Source: Candidatus Methanosuratincola subterraneus
Lineage (GTDB): Archaea > Thermoproteota > Methanomethylicia > Methanomethylicales > Methanomethylicaceae
Assembly: GCA_004028775.1 (NCBI GenBank)
Contig: RXGA01000001.1
Coordinates: 62,001-126,000, forward strand
Reading direction: 5' to 3'
DNA length: 64,000 nucleotides
Under the pieces are notes generated by a model. The model searched no databases, had not been told where the DNA came from, and saw nothing but the letters and a program-made list of their open reading frames with translations. This document shows, one piece after another, positions 1 to 8,182 of this stretch; the first letter of the stretch is position 1; each line of letters starts with the position of its first letter. Made by a program: the position numbers and the translations under genes.

Positions 1-243
1 GATCAAGAGCGTAGCCGGGGCAAACAGGTAGTAACCAAGGATGAGGTCGGCAAGCATGGATCCAACCCCCCCTGCGAAGGCGCCTATCCTCGCGCCTCCA
101 AGGAGGGCGGCAAGGAACACCGCAGACTCTCCGACGTTGAAGTAACCCCTCGTCGCAGGCACATAGATTGTGAAGGCGACGGTGGCGACGGTTACTAAGG
201 AGGTGTAAAAGGCGGTAACAGGGACTTCCCTCGCCAGGCGCAT
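1..243 (-). CDS. ECF transporter S component, N-terminal fragment (cut by window edge)
   Basis: The minus-strand frame is open from 243 to the window edge, so only the first 81 codons are present. They read as a hydrophobic membrane protein: an N-terminal helix (MRLAREVPVTAFYTSLV), then VPATRGYFNVGE and a glycine-rich helix AGGVGSMLADLILGYY. This pattern is typical of the small substrate-binding S subunits of energy-coupling-factor vitamin transporters. An in-frame ATG at 286-288 is an alternative start. The substrate cannot be told from this fragment. A second S component lies at 54931-55503, but the operator seen there is absent here. Confidence 0.7.
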   Translation of the reverse strand, partial: MRLAREVPVTAFYTSLVTVATVAFTIYVPATRGYFNVGESAVFLAALLGGARIGAFAGGVGSMLADLILGYYLFAPATLLI

Positions 244-490
244 ATTGGATTCGCCGAGGAATGAGGGGAGCCGATTGGATATTAGCATTTTGGTAGAATT
301 CCGGATCGCCCGAAGACGGGAAATGGCAGGGCATCGCAGATTTTCTGAAAAAGCTTGCTGATCCATCCGAGCGGAGGGTTGCAAATGGGCGGAAGCCACG
401 CGAGCACTTTTGCAGGGGCTGCCACAGGGGAGGGGGCAAGGACTTTTCCTAGCAGGCGAAATTGGGCTCCAAGAAATGGCTCCGAGTAGG

Positions 491-526
491 TTAAATACCA
501 TTTCCTTAAGATCGAATCAGGAGGGG
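491..526 (+). promoter_or_regulatory. rfcS promoter and Shine-Dalgarno
   Basis: A TATA-like TTAAATACC at 491-499 lies about 35 bases before the chosen TTG start at 533, and GGAGGGG at 520-526 sits 6 bases before it. This decides the start: in-frame starts further upstream would lie before the promoter. The rest of 244-490 shows no gene that I can support. Confidence 0.55.
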
Positions 527-532
527 ACTCGA

Positions 533-1498
533 TTGTCAGCACACGAGATTATGTGGACAGAGAAGTACAGACCCCGGACATTAGACGCCATTGTGAACCA
601 GACCGAGATCGTTGAGAGGCTTAAGAGGTTTGTCAAGGAGAAGTCTATGCCCCACTGCCTCTTTGCAGGGACGCCTGGTACAGGGAAGACGACCGCAGCG
701 ATGTGTCTGGCTAGCGACCTGTACGGGAAGGACTACAAGAAGAATTACCTAGAGCTCAACGCAAGCGACGAGCGAGGGATCGACGTAATCAGGACGACCG
801 TCAAGGACTTTGCCAGGACTGTAGGGATGGCCGAGGCCCCCTTCAAGATACTCGTCCTAGACGAGGCCGACAACCTCACGGCGGACGCGCAGCAGGCACT
901 GAGGAGGACCATGGAGATGTACACCGCGACTTGCAGGTTCATACTATGCTGCAACTACTTCAGCAGGATAATTGAACCAATACAGTCGAGGTGCGCTTTC
1001 TTCAGGTTTGTTCCGCTCAAGCCTGAGGACGTGAGGGCAAGGATAACATACATCTGCAAGCTCGAGAACGTGGAGATCACCAAAGAGGGGATCGATGCGC
1101 TCATCTACGTCGGCAATGGGGATCTCAGGAAGGTCATAAACACGCTCCAGGCGGCTGCTGCCACCTCGGAGGTCGTGGACGAGGGCGTCATCTACAGAAT
1201 CGCAGGGAGGGTAAGCCCCAAGGAGATAAAGGAGGTGCTGGCCGACGCCCTAGGCGGGGATTTCAAGTCCGCGCGCGAGAGGGCGATAGACCTGATGGTG
1301 GAATACGGCCTCTCAGGTCTCGACGTTGTCAAGCAGATTCACAGGGAGGTCCTCGGGCTCAACATTGATGAGAAGGCGAAGCTGAGGATAATCGAGGCTG
1401 TCGGGGAGGCAGAGTTCAGGCTTCTGCAGGGCGGCAGCGACGAGATCCAGATAAACTCGATGCTCGCAAAGGTGGCAGACATAGGGCGCGAAAAGTGA
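533..1498 (+). CDS. rfcS: Replication factor C small subunit
   Basis: AAA+ ATPase of the archaeal clamp loader, which with the large subunit opens PCNA and loads it on primed DNA. The N-terminus has the RFC box WTEKYRPRTLD, followed by Walker A GTPGTGKT, Walker B LVLDEAD, and the SRC arginine-finger motif (QSRCAFFRF), then the C-terminal collar domain. The chosen TTG start gives 321 residues, the usual family length. The stop overlaps the next gene by 4 bases, so the two subunits are probably co-translated. Confidence 0.96.
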   Translation: MSAHEIMWTEKYRPRTLDAIVNQTEIVERLKRFVKEKSMPHCLFAGTPGTGKTTAAMCLASDLYGKDYKKNYLELNASDERGIDVIRTTVKDFARTVGMAEAPFKILVLDEADNLTADAQQALRRTMEMYTATCRFILCCNYFSRIIEPIQSRCAFFRFVPLKPEDVRARITYICKLENVEITKEGIDALIYVGNGDLRKVINTLQAAAATSEVVDEGVIYRIAGRVSPKEIKEVLADALGGDFKSARERAIDLMVEYGLSGLDVVKQIHREVLGLNIDEKAKLRIIEAVGEAEFRLLQGGSDEIQINSMLAKVADIGREK

Positions 1499-2700
1499 AA
1501 CGAGGGTCAGGCGGGTGGCGCGGATTGACAGGAGAAGGGCTGCCGTGGACTGAGCGGTTCAAACCAGCCAGCCTGATGGAGATCGTTGGGAACTATGCCT
1601 CGGCTGAGCAGCTGCTGAACTGGGTCAAGAGGAGTCTGGAGGGCGGGGAAGGGGTCAAGAAGGGGGCAATGGTTTACGGACCGCCAGGCACAGGCAAGAC
1701 TCTTTCTGTGGAGCTTGTCGCCAAAGAGCTTGATCTCGAACTTATCGAGATGAATGCAAGCGACTTCAGGACGGAGGAGCTCGTTGAAAAGGTTGCAGGA
1801 GGGGCAGCATCCCAGGCATCCCTGTTCGGCAGGAGAGGCAAGCTGATCTTCATGGACGAGATAGACGGGATCTCGGGGAGGGAAGACAGGGGAGGGCTCT
1901 CCTCGATAATCGCGACTATCAGGGCGTCCAAGCACCCGGTCGTAGTCGGCGCGAACGACCCTTGGGACCCGAGGTTCAGGGGCCTCCGCGAGATCTGCGA
2001 GATGATCCAGTTCAGGAGGATAAGGAGCCAGAGCATTGTCGTATACCTTAAGAAGGTTGCAAAGAAGGCAGGGGTGACTGCGACAGACGGCGCGCTCGAG
2101 CGCATAGCAGAGTTCTCCAACGGGGACTTGAGGGCGGCGATAAACGACTTCCAGATGCTTGCAACCGGAAGGCAGACGCTCAATGAGCTGGAGGTGAGGG
2201 GGCTCCAGTTCAGAGTGCAGGAGCGGGGATCTTTTGATGTTATGAAGGAGCTATTCTCCTCAAAGAGCGCCCTGGAGGCGAAGCTCGCGCTCGAGGGGAC
2301 CGCGATGGATCCCGAGATGGCTCTCCAGTGGATTAACGAGAACATACCGAACCAGTATCAATCCCCCAAGGAGAGGGCAGAGGCATACGACTGGCTCTCC
2401 AGGGGCGACGTGTTCCTGGGGCGCGTCAAGAGGTGGCAAGCCTGGGACCTTATCGGCTACGCGCTAGAACTCGCAGCCGGCGGGGCAGCTTTAGCCAAGA
2501 GCGGGGAGTACAGGTTTGTAAAGTACAGCTTCCCCAAGAGGATCAGCATAATGAGCCAGACGAAGGAGGAGAGGGGCGCCAAGCGGGAGGCGCTGGATCT
2601 CATTGCCAAGGCGAACCACGTCTCCCTGAAGAAGGCCGCATTCGAGTACCTGCCCTACATAGAAATAATCTCAGGGGTCGGCACGCGGCGGTCTGCCTAA
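1495..2700 (+). CDS. rfcL: Replication factor C large subunit
   Basis: Clamp-loader large subunit, partner of the upstream small subunit. LPWTERFKPASL (RFC box), Walker A GPPGTGKT and Walker B IFMDEIDGI are visible, followed by the AAA+ lid and collar. The GTG start overlaps the rfcS stop (GTGA). At 401 residues it is at the short end for the family. It stops right after the collar and lacks a lysine-rich tail and an obvious PCNA-interacting QxxLxxFF motif, which many archaeal RFC-L proteins carry. Confidence 0.93.
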   Translation: MKRGSGGWRGLTGEGLPWTERFKPASLMEIVGNYASAEQLLNWVKRSLEGGEGVKKGAMVYGPPGTGKTLSVELVAKELDLELIEMNASDFRTEELVEKVAGGAASQASLFGRRGKLIFMDEIDGISGREDRGGLSSIIATIRASKHPVVVGANDPWDPRFRGLREICEMIQFRRIRSQSIVVYLKKVAKKAGVTATDGALERIAEFSNGDLRAAINDFQMLATGRQTLNELEVRGLQFRVQERGSFDVMKELFSSKSALEAKLALEGTAMDPEMALQWINENIPNQYQSPKERAEAYDWLSRGDVFLGRVKRWQAWDLIGYALELAAGGAALAKSGEYRFVKYSFPKRISIMSQTKEERGAKREALDLIAKANHVSLKKAAFEYLPYIEIISGVGTRRSA

Positions 2701-2702
2701 GA

Positions 2703-4121
2703 TCACCTGTAAAAGGGCTCCCTAGCCGATACAGCTGACATGAACAGGTCCTTGAGCTGGTCGTCTGTCAACCCTGATCTGATTCCCCCGAGGAGGTCGA
2801 AGAGGAGATCGTCCCTCATCAGGCATGGCTTTATCTTCCCGTCGCTGGTTATCCTGATCCTTGTGCATCCGGCGCAGAAGCTGGGGTTGCTTACGGGGCG
2901 AACGATCTCGATCGGCAGACCCTTGACCAAGTACACCCGCCTCCTGTTCATCTCGCCCCGCTCGACCACGGAGTCGGACGCGCGCGAAATCGTCTCTTCA
3001 GTTTGGGTTAGGTCGAAATGGTATTTCTCAAAGAAGCCCTTGTCCAAGTGGAGATCCTCAAGCTCAATCAGCTGGAGCTGGGAAGAGCGCGTGCGCGCAA
3101 ATTCGATTATGTTGCCTATGCTCGAGTCGTTTATGCCCCTCATCACAACCGTGTTGATCTTAACATGGATCCCTAGCCTCCGGGCAGACTCGAGCCCATC
3201 TACCACATTCCTGAGTTCCCCTCCAGTTATCGACCTGTAAACGTTCGGATCGACGCTGGGCACCGAGAGGTTCAGCCTCCGCAGCCCTGCCTCGTAGAGC
3301 TCCAGGGCCCGTTCCCGAAGAAGCTGCCCGTTTGTGGTAACGCCCACATCCTCGAACCCGAGCGCATAGGAGTAGGCGATGATCCCCCCCAGATCCTTCC
3401 TGAGCAGGGGCTCCCCCCCTGTGAACTTGACCCTCCGCATCCCGAGATCCCTTGCCACCCGGAGTATCCTCAGGATCTCGTCAGTGTACATCTCACCTGA
3501 AGGCGATCCCTCCCCCTCATGGTGGCAGTAGACGCAGTTCAGGTTGCACCGCTGCGTTAATGACATCCTTATCCCGAGGATCCGTCTGCCGTACCTGTCG
3601 ATCATGGTTGCCCTCCGCCTTGACTCTAAGAACCGGCTCTCGATGAATGCAGCAACCACGGAGGGGTCGAAGGGGAGGCAGTCCACGCCGCCCACAGGCG
3701 CAACATCCCCCTTGAGGACAAGCGCCACGACGCCTCGCAGACGCGAGCCTGGACCTAAATCGGAGGGCTCGACAATGGCTATCTTCGGCAGCCCAGAATC
3801 TTTGAACCCCTCGCAGATCACAATATCCGGATTGAAGCATGAGACAACATTGATTGCCGTATGGAGGTCGGCACCTTGGGAGCAGACTTCGAGGTAGCCG
3901 CTGGACTGGAGGAGGGCAGACGCTGCGGCACCGGCCTCGCGGTACTTCCAAGTGTCCTTACTTGCATCTTGTACTTCATTGTGCGCCGAATGCTTGATCG
4001 CGCACACGCGATACCCCTTGCCTGTGAGTTCCCTTATGATGCCCTCCAGAAGTGTGGTTTTCCCTTCACCGCTGTGGAAGGAGACGATTGCCAGGGCGGG
4101 GGGCTGCTGCATCCACATCAT
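2703..4121 (-). CDS. MobB-MoaA fusion: molybdopterin-guanine dinucleotide P-loop protein joined to GTP 3',8-cyclase
   Basis: Two molybdenum-cofactor proteins in one chain. Residues 1-165 are MobB-like: Walker A HSGEGKTT near residue 20 and KHSAH, a GTP-binding protein that helps attach GMP to molybdopterin. Residues 175-472 are MoaA-like radical SAM: CNLNCVYC (Cys192, 196, 199) binds the SAM cluster, GGEPLL follows, and Cys416, 419 and 433 would bind the second cluster that holds GTP. The usual C-terminal GG of bacterial MoaA is absent (it ends REPFYR). The start overlaps moaB by 4 bases (ATGA). A start 3 or 9 bases later is possible. Confidence 0.92.
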   Translation of the reverse strand: MMWMQQPPALAIVSFHSGEGKTTLLEGIIRELTGKGYRVCAIKHSAHNEVQDASKDTWKYREAGAAASALLQSSGYLEVCSQGADLHTAINVVSCFNPDIVICEGFKDSGLPKIAIVEPSDLGPGSRLRGVVALVLKGDVAPVGGVDCLPFDPSVVAAFIESRFLESRRRATMIDRYGRRILGIRMSLTQRCNLNCVYCHHEGEGSPSGEMYTDEILRILRVARDLGMRRVKFTGGEPLLRKDLGGIIAYSYALGFEDVGVTTNGQLLRERALELYEAGLRRLNLSVPSVDPNVYRSITGGELRNVVDGLESARRLGIHVKINTVVMRGINDSSIGNIIEFARTRSSQLQLIELEDLHLDKGFFEKYHFDLTQTEETISRASDSVVERGEMNRRRVYLVKGLPIEIVRPVSNPSFCAGCTRIRITSDGKIKPCLMRDDLLFDLLGGIRSGLTDDQLKDLFMSAVSAREPFYR

Positions 4122-4642
4122 CCACGGATCATTTTTATCAGGTGTGGGGCTTCGGGGAGGATTATCCGCTCCATCGCCATCTTCACTGCCTCGGGCGACC
4201 CGGGGATCACGAACACAAGCGTCCCGTTCACCACGCCTGCAGTCGCGCGGGATGCTATCGCCGATGTGCCGATGGACTCGTATGAGAGGCGCCTGAATAT
4301 CTCGCCGAATCCAGGGATCTGCTTCTCGAAGATGGGCGCGACTGCTTCGATCGAGACATCGCGTCTGCTCAGACCAGTTCCCCCGATTATCACTATTGCG
4401 TCGTTGGATCCTGAGATTGTTCCAGACTTGGTCTCCCTCAATATTTCTTCAATCCTATTGGGCAGATAGATCCGTTTTGTGACTTTGAATCCGTGGCTTA
4501 GTATAAGCGAGAGAGCCACGTCCCCGCTTATGTCCTGGTAAGGCTCGCCCTTGTCCTTTGCAGCCACGATTGTATCGCTGGTCACGATCACCATGAAACG
4601 CAGGCTCTTGGGAAGATTCGCATGGTGATCAGCAGTGTGCAT
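4118..4642 (-). CDS. moaB: Molybdopterin adenylyltransferase family protein MoaB
   Basis: MoaB/MogA-type enzyme that adenylylates molybdopterin before metal insertion. The conserved TSD near the N-terminus, GGTGLSRRD (MPT-binding glycine loop), YESIGTSA and the closing FVIPGSPEAV are all present. I chose the ATG at 4640-4642 because AAGGGGGAAC precedes it. It overlaps the end of moaC by 14 bases. A frame extension upstream lies wholly inside moaC and is unlikely to be used. Confidence 0.92.
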   Translation of the reverse strand: MHTADHHANLPKSLRFMVIVTSDTIVAAKDKGEPYQDISGDVALSLILSHGFKVTKRIYLPNRIEEILRETKSGTISGSNDAIVIIGGTGLSRRDVSIEAVAPIFEKQIPGFGEIFRRLSYESIGTSAIASRATAGVVNGTLVFVIPGSPEAVKMAMERIILPEAPHLIKMIRG

Positions 4643-5087
4643 CGCTCTGTTCCCCCTTGTACTTGCTGAGGACGCGGATCTCACTGATAAATGTCTCTGG
4701 GTACTGCCCCCTCTCGTCCTTCTCGTACTTCTTCGTCATGTCCCAAATCGTGAGCAGGGCGGCAGAAACGCCACAGAGGGCCTCCATCTCGACCCCGGTC
4801 TTGGCAACTGCCCTAACCCGGACGGTGCACTCGATGCGATCGGAACCGATAGCGAAGTCGACAGAGACATGGTCTACAGGTATAGGGTGGCAGAGAGGTA
4901 TGCTCTCAGAGGTCCTCTTGACTGCCTGGATGGCGGCGACCCTCGCCACGGCCAGGACGTCCCCCTTCTCGATTGAGTTGGATTTGATCATATCGATAGT
5001 CTTTGGCTTGAGCCTTATTGATCCGCCTGCAACTGCGACCCGCAGGACTGGAGGCTTTTCCCCTACGTCAACCATCTTGACGCTCAT
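4629..5087 (-). CDS. moaC: Cyclic pyranopterin monophosphate synthase MoaC
   Basis: Second enzyme of molybdenum-cofactor synthesis, acting after MoaA to form cyclic pyranopterin monophosphate. Diagnostic segments are MVDVGEKP at the N-terminus, KKGD-like EKGDVLAVARVAAIQAVKRT, the catalytic-region IPLCHPIPV, and GVEMEAL. The ATG at 5085-5087 overlaps the stop of the preceding HTH gene (ATGA) and gives the normal size of about 152 residues. A longer upstream reading frame has no family similarity. Confidence 0.94.
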   Translation of the reverse strand: MSVKMVDVGEKPPVLRVAVAGGSIRLKPKTIDMIKSNSIEKGDVLAVARVAAIQAVKRTSESIPLCHPIPVDHVSVDFAIGSDRIECTVRVRAVAKTGVEMEALCGVSAALLTIWDMTKKYEKDERGQYPETFISEIRVLSKYKGEQSDAHC

Positions 5088-5359
5088 GCTTTCTGACCCC
5101 GCTTTGAGAATGAGTCGAATAGGGTCCGGATCGCCCAGCCGCGCGGATCGTCCTTCTTGAACCTGAATATCCTGACCCTGCCGAACCTCTTCTCCTCGAT
5201 CACCCCTATCTTGCATAGCTGTTCAAGGTGCATAGAGGTGGTCGTGTGGTTCAGCTTTGTCCTTCTGGTGATCTCGGATATGTTCATCTCCCCGGTCTCC
5301 GCAAGCGCCTTCAAGACTTTTACCCTCCCTTTTGAAGAGAATATTTCTTCGACAGCCAT
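5084..5359 (-). CDS. Winged-helix (ArsR-like) transcription regulator
   Basis: A 91-residue DNA-binding protein. LKALAETGEMNISEITRRTK and LNHTTTSMHLEQLCKIGVIEEKR form a helix-turn-helix, followed by a wing (FGRVRIFRFK). No metal-binding cysteine pair is seen. Its start shares one base with the cdc6 stop and its stop overlaps moaC by 4 bases, so it is transcribed with the molybdopterin genes and may regulate them; that role is inferred from position only. Confidence 0.8.
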   Translation of the reverse strand: MAVEEIFSSKGRVKVLKALAETGEMNISEITRRTKLNHTTTSMHLEQLCKIGVIEEKRFGRVRIFRFKKDDPRGWAIRTLFDSFSKRGQKA

Positions 5360-6552
5360 TATCTCAACACCGCCGAGAGGTTCTTCTCCACAGCCTCAAC
5401 AGAAAGGTTCAGCATCCCTATGAGCGTTGTCTTCCCCCTGAAGCCTGCGCCGGATATCTTCGTGTACAGTATCCCAAGGTTCTTCAGGTTCTGGAGGTAC
5501 TCCCAGAACTGCGTGTGCCTCCTGGCCTCGACCTTCATGTCCTCGCAGAGCATTCGGTAAGCTGACTCGACCTCCCCCATCGTCACATATGCGGACTTTG
5601 TCCTCTTCAGTGCCCTTGCGACCGAGAGGAGAAATAGCCTCTCGTGGAGTGGCAGATCCAGCACGATCTGCATCGGGAACTGCGAGACATCCAGCTGGGC
5701 TTTCCTCACGTGCTCTGGCAGAACCTTGCTGGCGGCTTCGGAATCGGCGTACTTGCCTGCCCGCCAGAGTAGCTCGAGCGCGTACCGCGCGTCCCCCCGT
5801 GGAGACGCCATGTCTGATATCATGAGGAGGACATCGTCGTCGATTGCCCCCTCCTTGAACGACTCCAGCCCCCTGAGACGGATTATGTCGTACAGCTGGG
5901 CGGCAGAATAGCTCTCGAACCTTATGACGTTGTGAAGGAGCGTGCTCTGGACGCTCTTATCCAGCCCCGTAATGAAGTCCAGGTTCCTGGTGATGAGGAT
6001 GAGGCTCATCCGCTGCTTCCGGTTGAGGAACTCGTCGGTCGCCCTTGAGAGGAAGTAGAGGGGGGCTTCTTTCTCCCCTGCAACGGAGATCAGGAAGTCA
6101 ATCTCGTCGAGCGCCAGAAGCAGGTAAATCCCCTCGTCCTCCAGCGTGTTCCAGAGGGTCTCGAATAGCTCCTGCGCGGAGAAGCCCCTGTCCGGTATCG
6201 CCGGGATGATGTGCTGGGCCACTTTCTTCACGACTAGGAAGAGTGTCCTGTCCTTGTAGCAGTTGACGTGCACGTACCTCAGGTCGATCCCCCTCTCCTT
6301 GGCGATGGACTCGAGGGTAGATCCGAACCGCTTCGCCACAGCTGTCTTCCCGACCCCAACGTCCCCGACGAGGGTGACCTTCTGCGAGACGGCCCCCGGG
6401 GTCTCAAGGATTGCCCGGAATACCCTGCTCAAGGATCTTAGCTGCGGCTCCCTGTGGACAAGGTTCATCGGGACGTGGTCAGGGAAGAGCTTGGACTCGT
6501 CCTTGAAGACGCTGGGGCGCCCGATCTCGCCTGAGATTATGTCGTACGCCAA
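5359..6552 (-). CDS. Orc1/Cdc6 family replication initiator ATPase
   Basis: AAA+ origin-recognition protein. The N-terminus carries the usual NLVHREPQLRSL lead-in, Walker A GDVGVGKTA, Walker B LLLALDEIDFL, and sensor-1 LILITRNLDF, and the last 100 residues fit the winged-helix DNA-binding domain. The start is TTG at 6550-6552. It is the first gene of a tightly packed minus-strand run into the HTH and molybdopterin genes. Origin recognition boxes are expected near such genes, but I could not find any in the 89 bases upstream. Confidence 0.9.
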   Translation of the reverse strand: MAYDIISGEIGRPSVFKDESKLFPDHVPMNLVHREPQLRSLSRVFRAILETPGAVSQKVTLVGDVGVGKTAVAKRFGSTLESIAKERGIDLRYVHVNCYKDRTLFLVVKKVAQHIIPAIPDRGFSAQELFETLWNTLEDEGIYLLLALDEIDFLISVAGEKEAPLYFLSRATDEFLNRKQRMSLILITRNLDFITGLDKSVQSTLLHNVIRFESYSAAQLYDIIRLRGLESFKEGAIDDDVLLMISDMASPRGDARYALELLWRAGKYADSEAASKVLPEHVRKAQLDVSQFPMQIVLDLPLHERLFLLSVARALKRTKSAYVTMGEVESAYRMLCEDMKVEARRHTQFWEYLQNLKNLGILYTKISGAGFRGKTTLIGMLNLSVEAVEKNLSAVLR

Positions 6553-6641
6553 AGGGGACTACCTGATCAGAGATGGTTTTAGGGGGATTTATGGTTTTTG
6601 TCCTTTAGAAAAGAATTTTTTCAGAGAGACAACCGAAAGTA

Positions 6642-7649
6642 TTAACCCTTAGTCCGTGCGCGCCACAGCTCGTCACTGCCCGGGGGAGGTATGCTGAAAA
6701 GGCGCCCCTCCAAATCCCTGAACAGCCTGCCTTCATGCGGCCCCACGATCACCCCGATCCGGGAATACTGGATCCCTGCTTTTGAGAGGGATGCCTCCAC
6801 CAACGCCTCTGACCCTGCCCTTACGGTGAAAAGGACTGCCCCCGACCCCATCAGCCTGAAGGGATCAAGCCCAAGTTCCGAACAGAGCGACCATGTCTCA
6901 TCAAGGACCCTGACGCAGGAGAGGTCGATGAATATGCCTGAGGAGGAGGCTTCGGCAATCTCCCAGGCACAGCCGAGTATTCCGCCCTCGGTGACGTCGT
7001 GCATCGAGGTCACCCCTTCCTGGTCGGCAAGCAGCGTGCACTCGCTCACGACGTTCACTTTCGGCAGCATCGACTTGCACTTCCTCACAAAGACCTCGCC
7101 CAGGCTTTTCTCTATCCTTGGATCTGAAGAGAGGATCACCGTCCCCTCGATCCCTGCCGCCTTGGTCATATATACCAGATCCCCAGGCGAGGATCCCCCT
7201 GTCGTTATGAACCTGCTGTTCTTTACCACGCCAATCATTGATCCGACCACTATCGGGCGGGTTGTCCCGTCAGTGACCTCGGTGTGCCCGCCTACGACGG
7301 CGATGCGAAGCTCTTTTGCCGCAGAGTCGATCTGCCTGCAGATCCTGTCTAGATCCGACTCGCTGCTCCCCGGGGGGAGCAGGATGCACCCCAAGAACCA
7401 CCGAGGTACCGCACCCCTCGAGGCTATGTCATTCGCATTCACGTAGACTGCGAGAATGCCCACTTCCTCGACTGATCCTGTTATCGGGTCTGACTTGAAA
7501 GCTAATTCCCCGCCGCCATGACTTATTATCGCGGCGTCTTCACCAATCCCCGGACCCACCAGGACATCAGGATCGCCCACCCCCAGCTGGCTGAGCACTA
7601 TCCTCTTCAGAAGCGAGTTCGGTATCTTCCCGATGCCCATCTTGGTCAT
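6642..7649 (-). CDS. HypE-like / AIR-synthase-related ATP-binding protein
   Basis: A 335-residue member of the PurM/HypE/ThiL fold, in which a dimer binds ATP at the subunit interface. GPGIGEDAAII, KSDPITGS, NANDIASRGAVPRWFL, GGHTEVTD and MHDVTEGGI(LG) are the conserved nucleotide and metal segments. It lacks the C-terminal PRIC cysteine motif that true HypE needs for thiocyanate transfer, so it is probably a paralogue of unknown substrate, as is common in archaea. Its start overlaps the THUMP gene stop by 4 bases. Confidence 0.8.
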   Translation of the reverse strand: MTKMGIGKIPNSLLKRIVLSQLGVGDPDVLVGPGIGEDAAIISHGGGELAFKSDPITGSVEEVGILAVYVNANDIASRGAVPRWFLGCILLPPGSSESDLDRICRQIDSAAKELRIAVVGGHTEVTDGTTRPIVVGSMIGVVKNSRFITTGGSSPGDLVYMTKAAGIEGTVILSSDPRIEKSLGEVFVRKCKSMLPKVNVVSECTLLADQEGVTSMHDVTEGGILGCAWEIAEASSSGIFIDLSCVRVLDETWSLCSELGLDPFRLMGSGAVLFTVRAGSEALVEASLSKAGIQYSRIGVIVGPHEGRLFRDLEGRLFSIPPPGSDELWRARTKG

Positions 7650-8155
7650 GAGTCTTGCACCCGCGAGGATCTCGCTTTGAACACAGACCTGTTGGGAGGT
7701 CTAACGGATACAGCAGTAATCTCCCCTATTATTTCTATCCGGACGATCTGATCAGGATTCTTGAGGTCCACAGCGCACCCGATCCCCTTCAGCCTGCGGC
7801 CAACAATGCATTCAACCTCCTTCGGTGAGGGGAGGGAAGATCCCCGCCTCCTGCACCTCACCGCGATCTTGGATCCAATCCTGACCCGTGATGCAGCGAC
7901 CTCTTCAATTTCTGAGATCTCAGACCTTACAATCTGATCGACTGGGATTGCGCTCCGCACCAGTCGGCTCAGAGAGCCCGCTATGGATTCAGCTGCACGG
8001 TCAGTATCGAGGGAGGTCTCGAGGATGAGTATCCCGCCGAACCCGGTGCGCCTGACGGAGGCATCAGGATCCAAAGGCAGGATGCAATCTAGGACCTCCG
8101 CTTCCGCCCTGTCCTCCTTGCCGTACTCGACTGTTATGAGAACCATCTCCATCAT
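7646..8155 (-). CDS. THUMP-domain RNA-binding protein
   Basis: A small protein resembling stand-alone archaeal THUMP proteins. The N-terminal half has a ferredoxin-like start (MVLITVEYGKEDRAEAEVLD) and the C-terminal half the THUMP core (VRCRRRGSSLPSPKEVECIVG... VDLKNPDQIVRIEIIG). THUMP domains bind tRNA in modification enzymes; no catalytic domain is attached here. It is the first gene of a two-gene unit with the HypE-like gene. ATG 8144-8146 is an alternative start. Confidence 0.8.
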   Translation of the reverse strand: MMEMVLITVEYGKEDRAEAEVLDCILPLDPDASVRRTGFGGILILETSLDTDRAAESIAGSLSRLVRSAIPVDQIVRSEISEIEEVAASRVRIGSKIAVRCRRRGSSLPSPKEVECIVGRRLKGIGCAVDLKNPDQIVRIEIIGEITAVSVRPPNRSVFKARSSRVQDS

Positions 8156-8182
8156 GTTGCACCTAGATAATGGCGGTAGAGC

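Noticed and set aside
410-532. Longer N-terminus for the RFC small subunit
   Set aside because: A TATA box (491-499) and Shine-Dalgarno (520-526) lie inside the extension, and family members begin near WTEKYRP.
6553-6641. Replication origin next to cdc6
   Set aside because: The gap is only 89 bases and I see no origin recognition box repeats or long AT-rich unwinding element.
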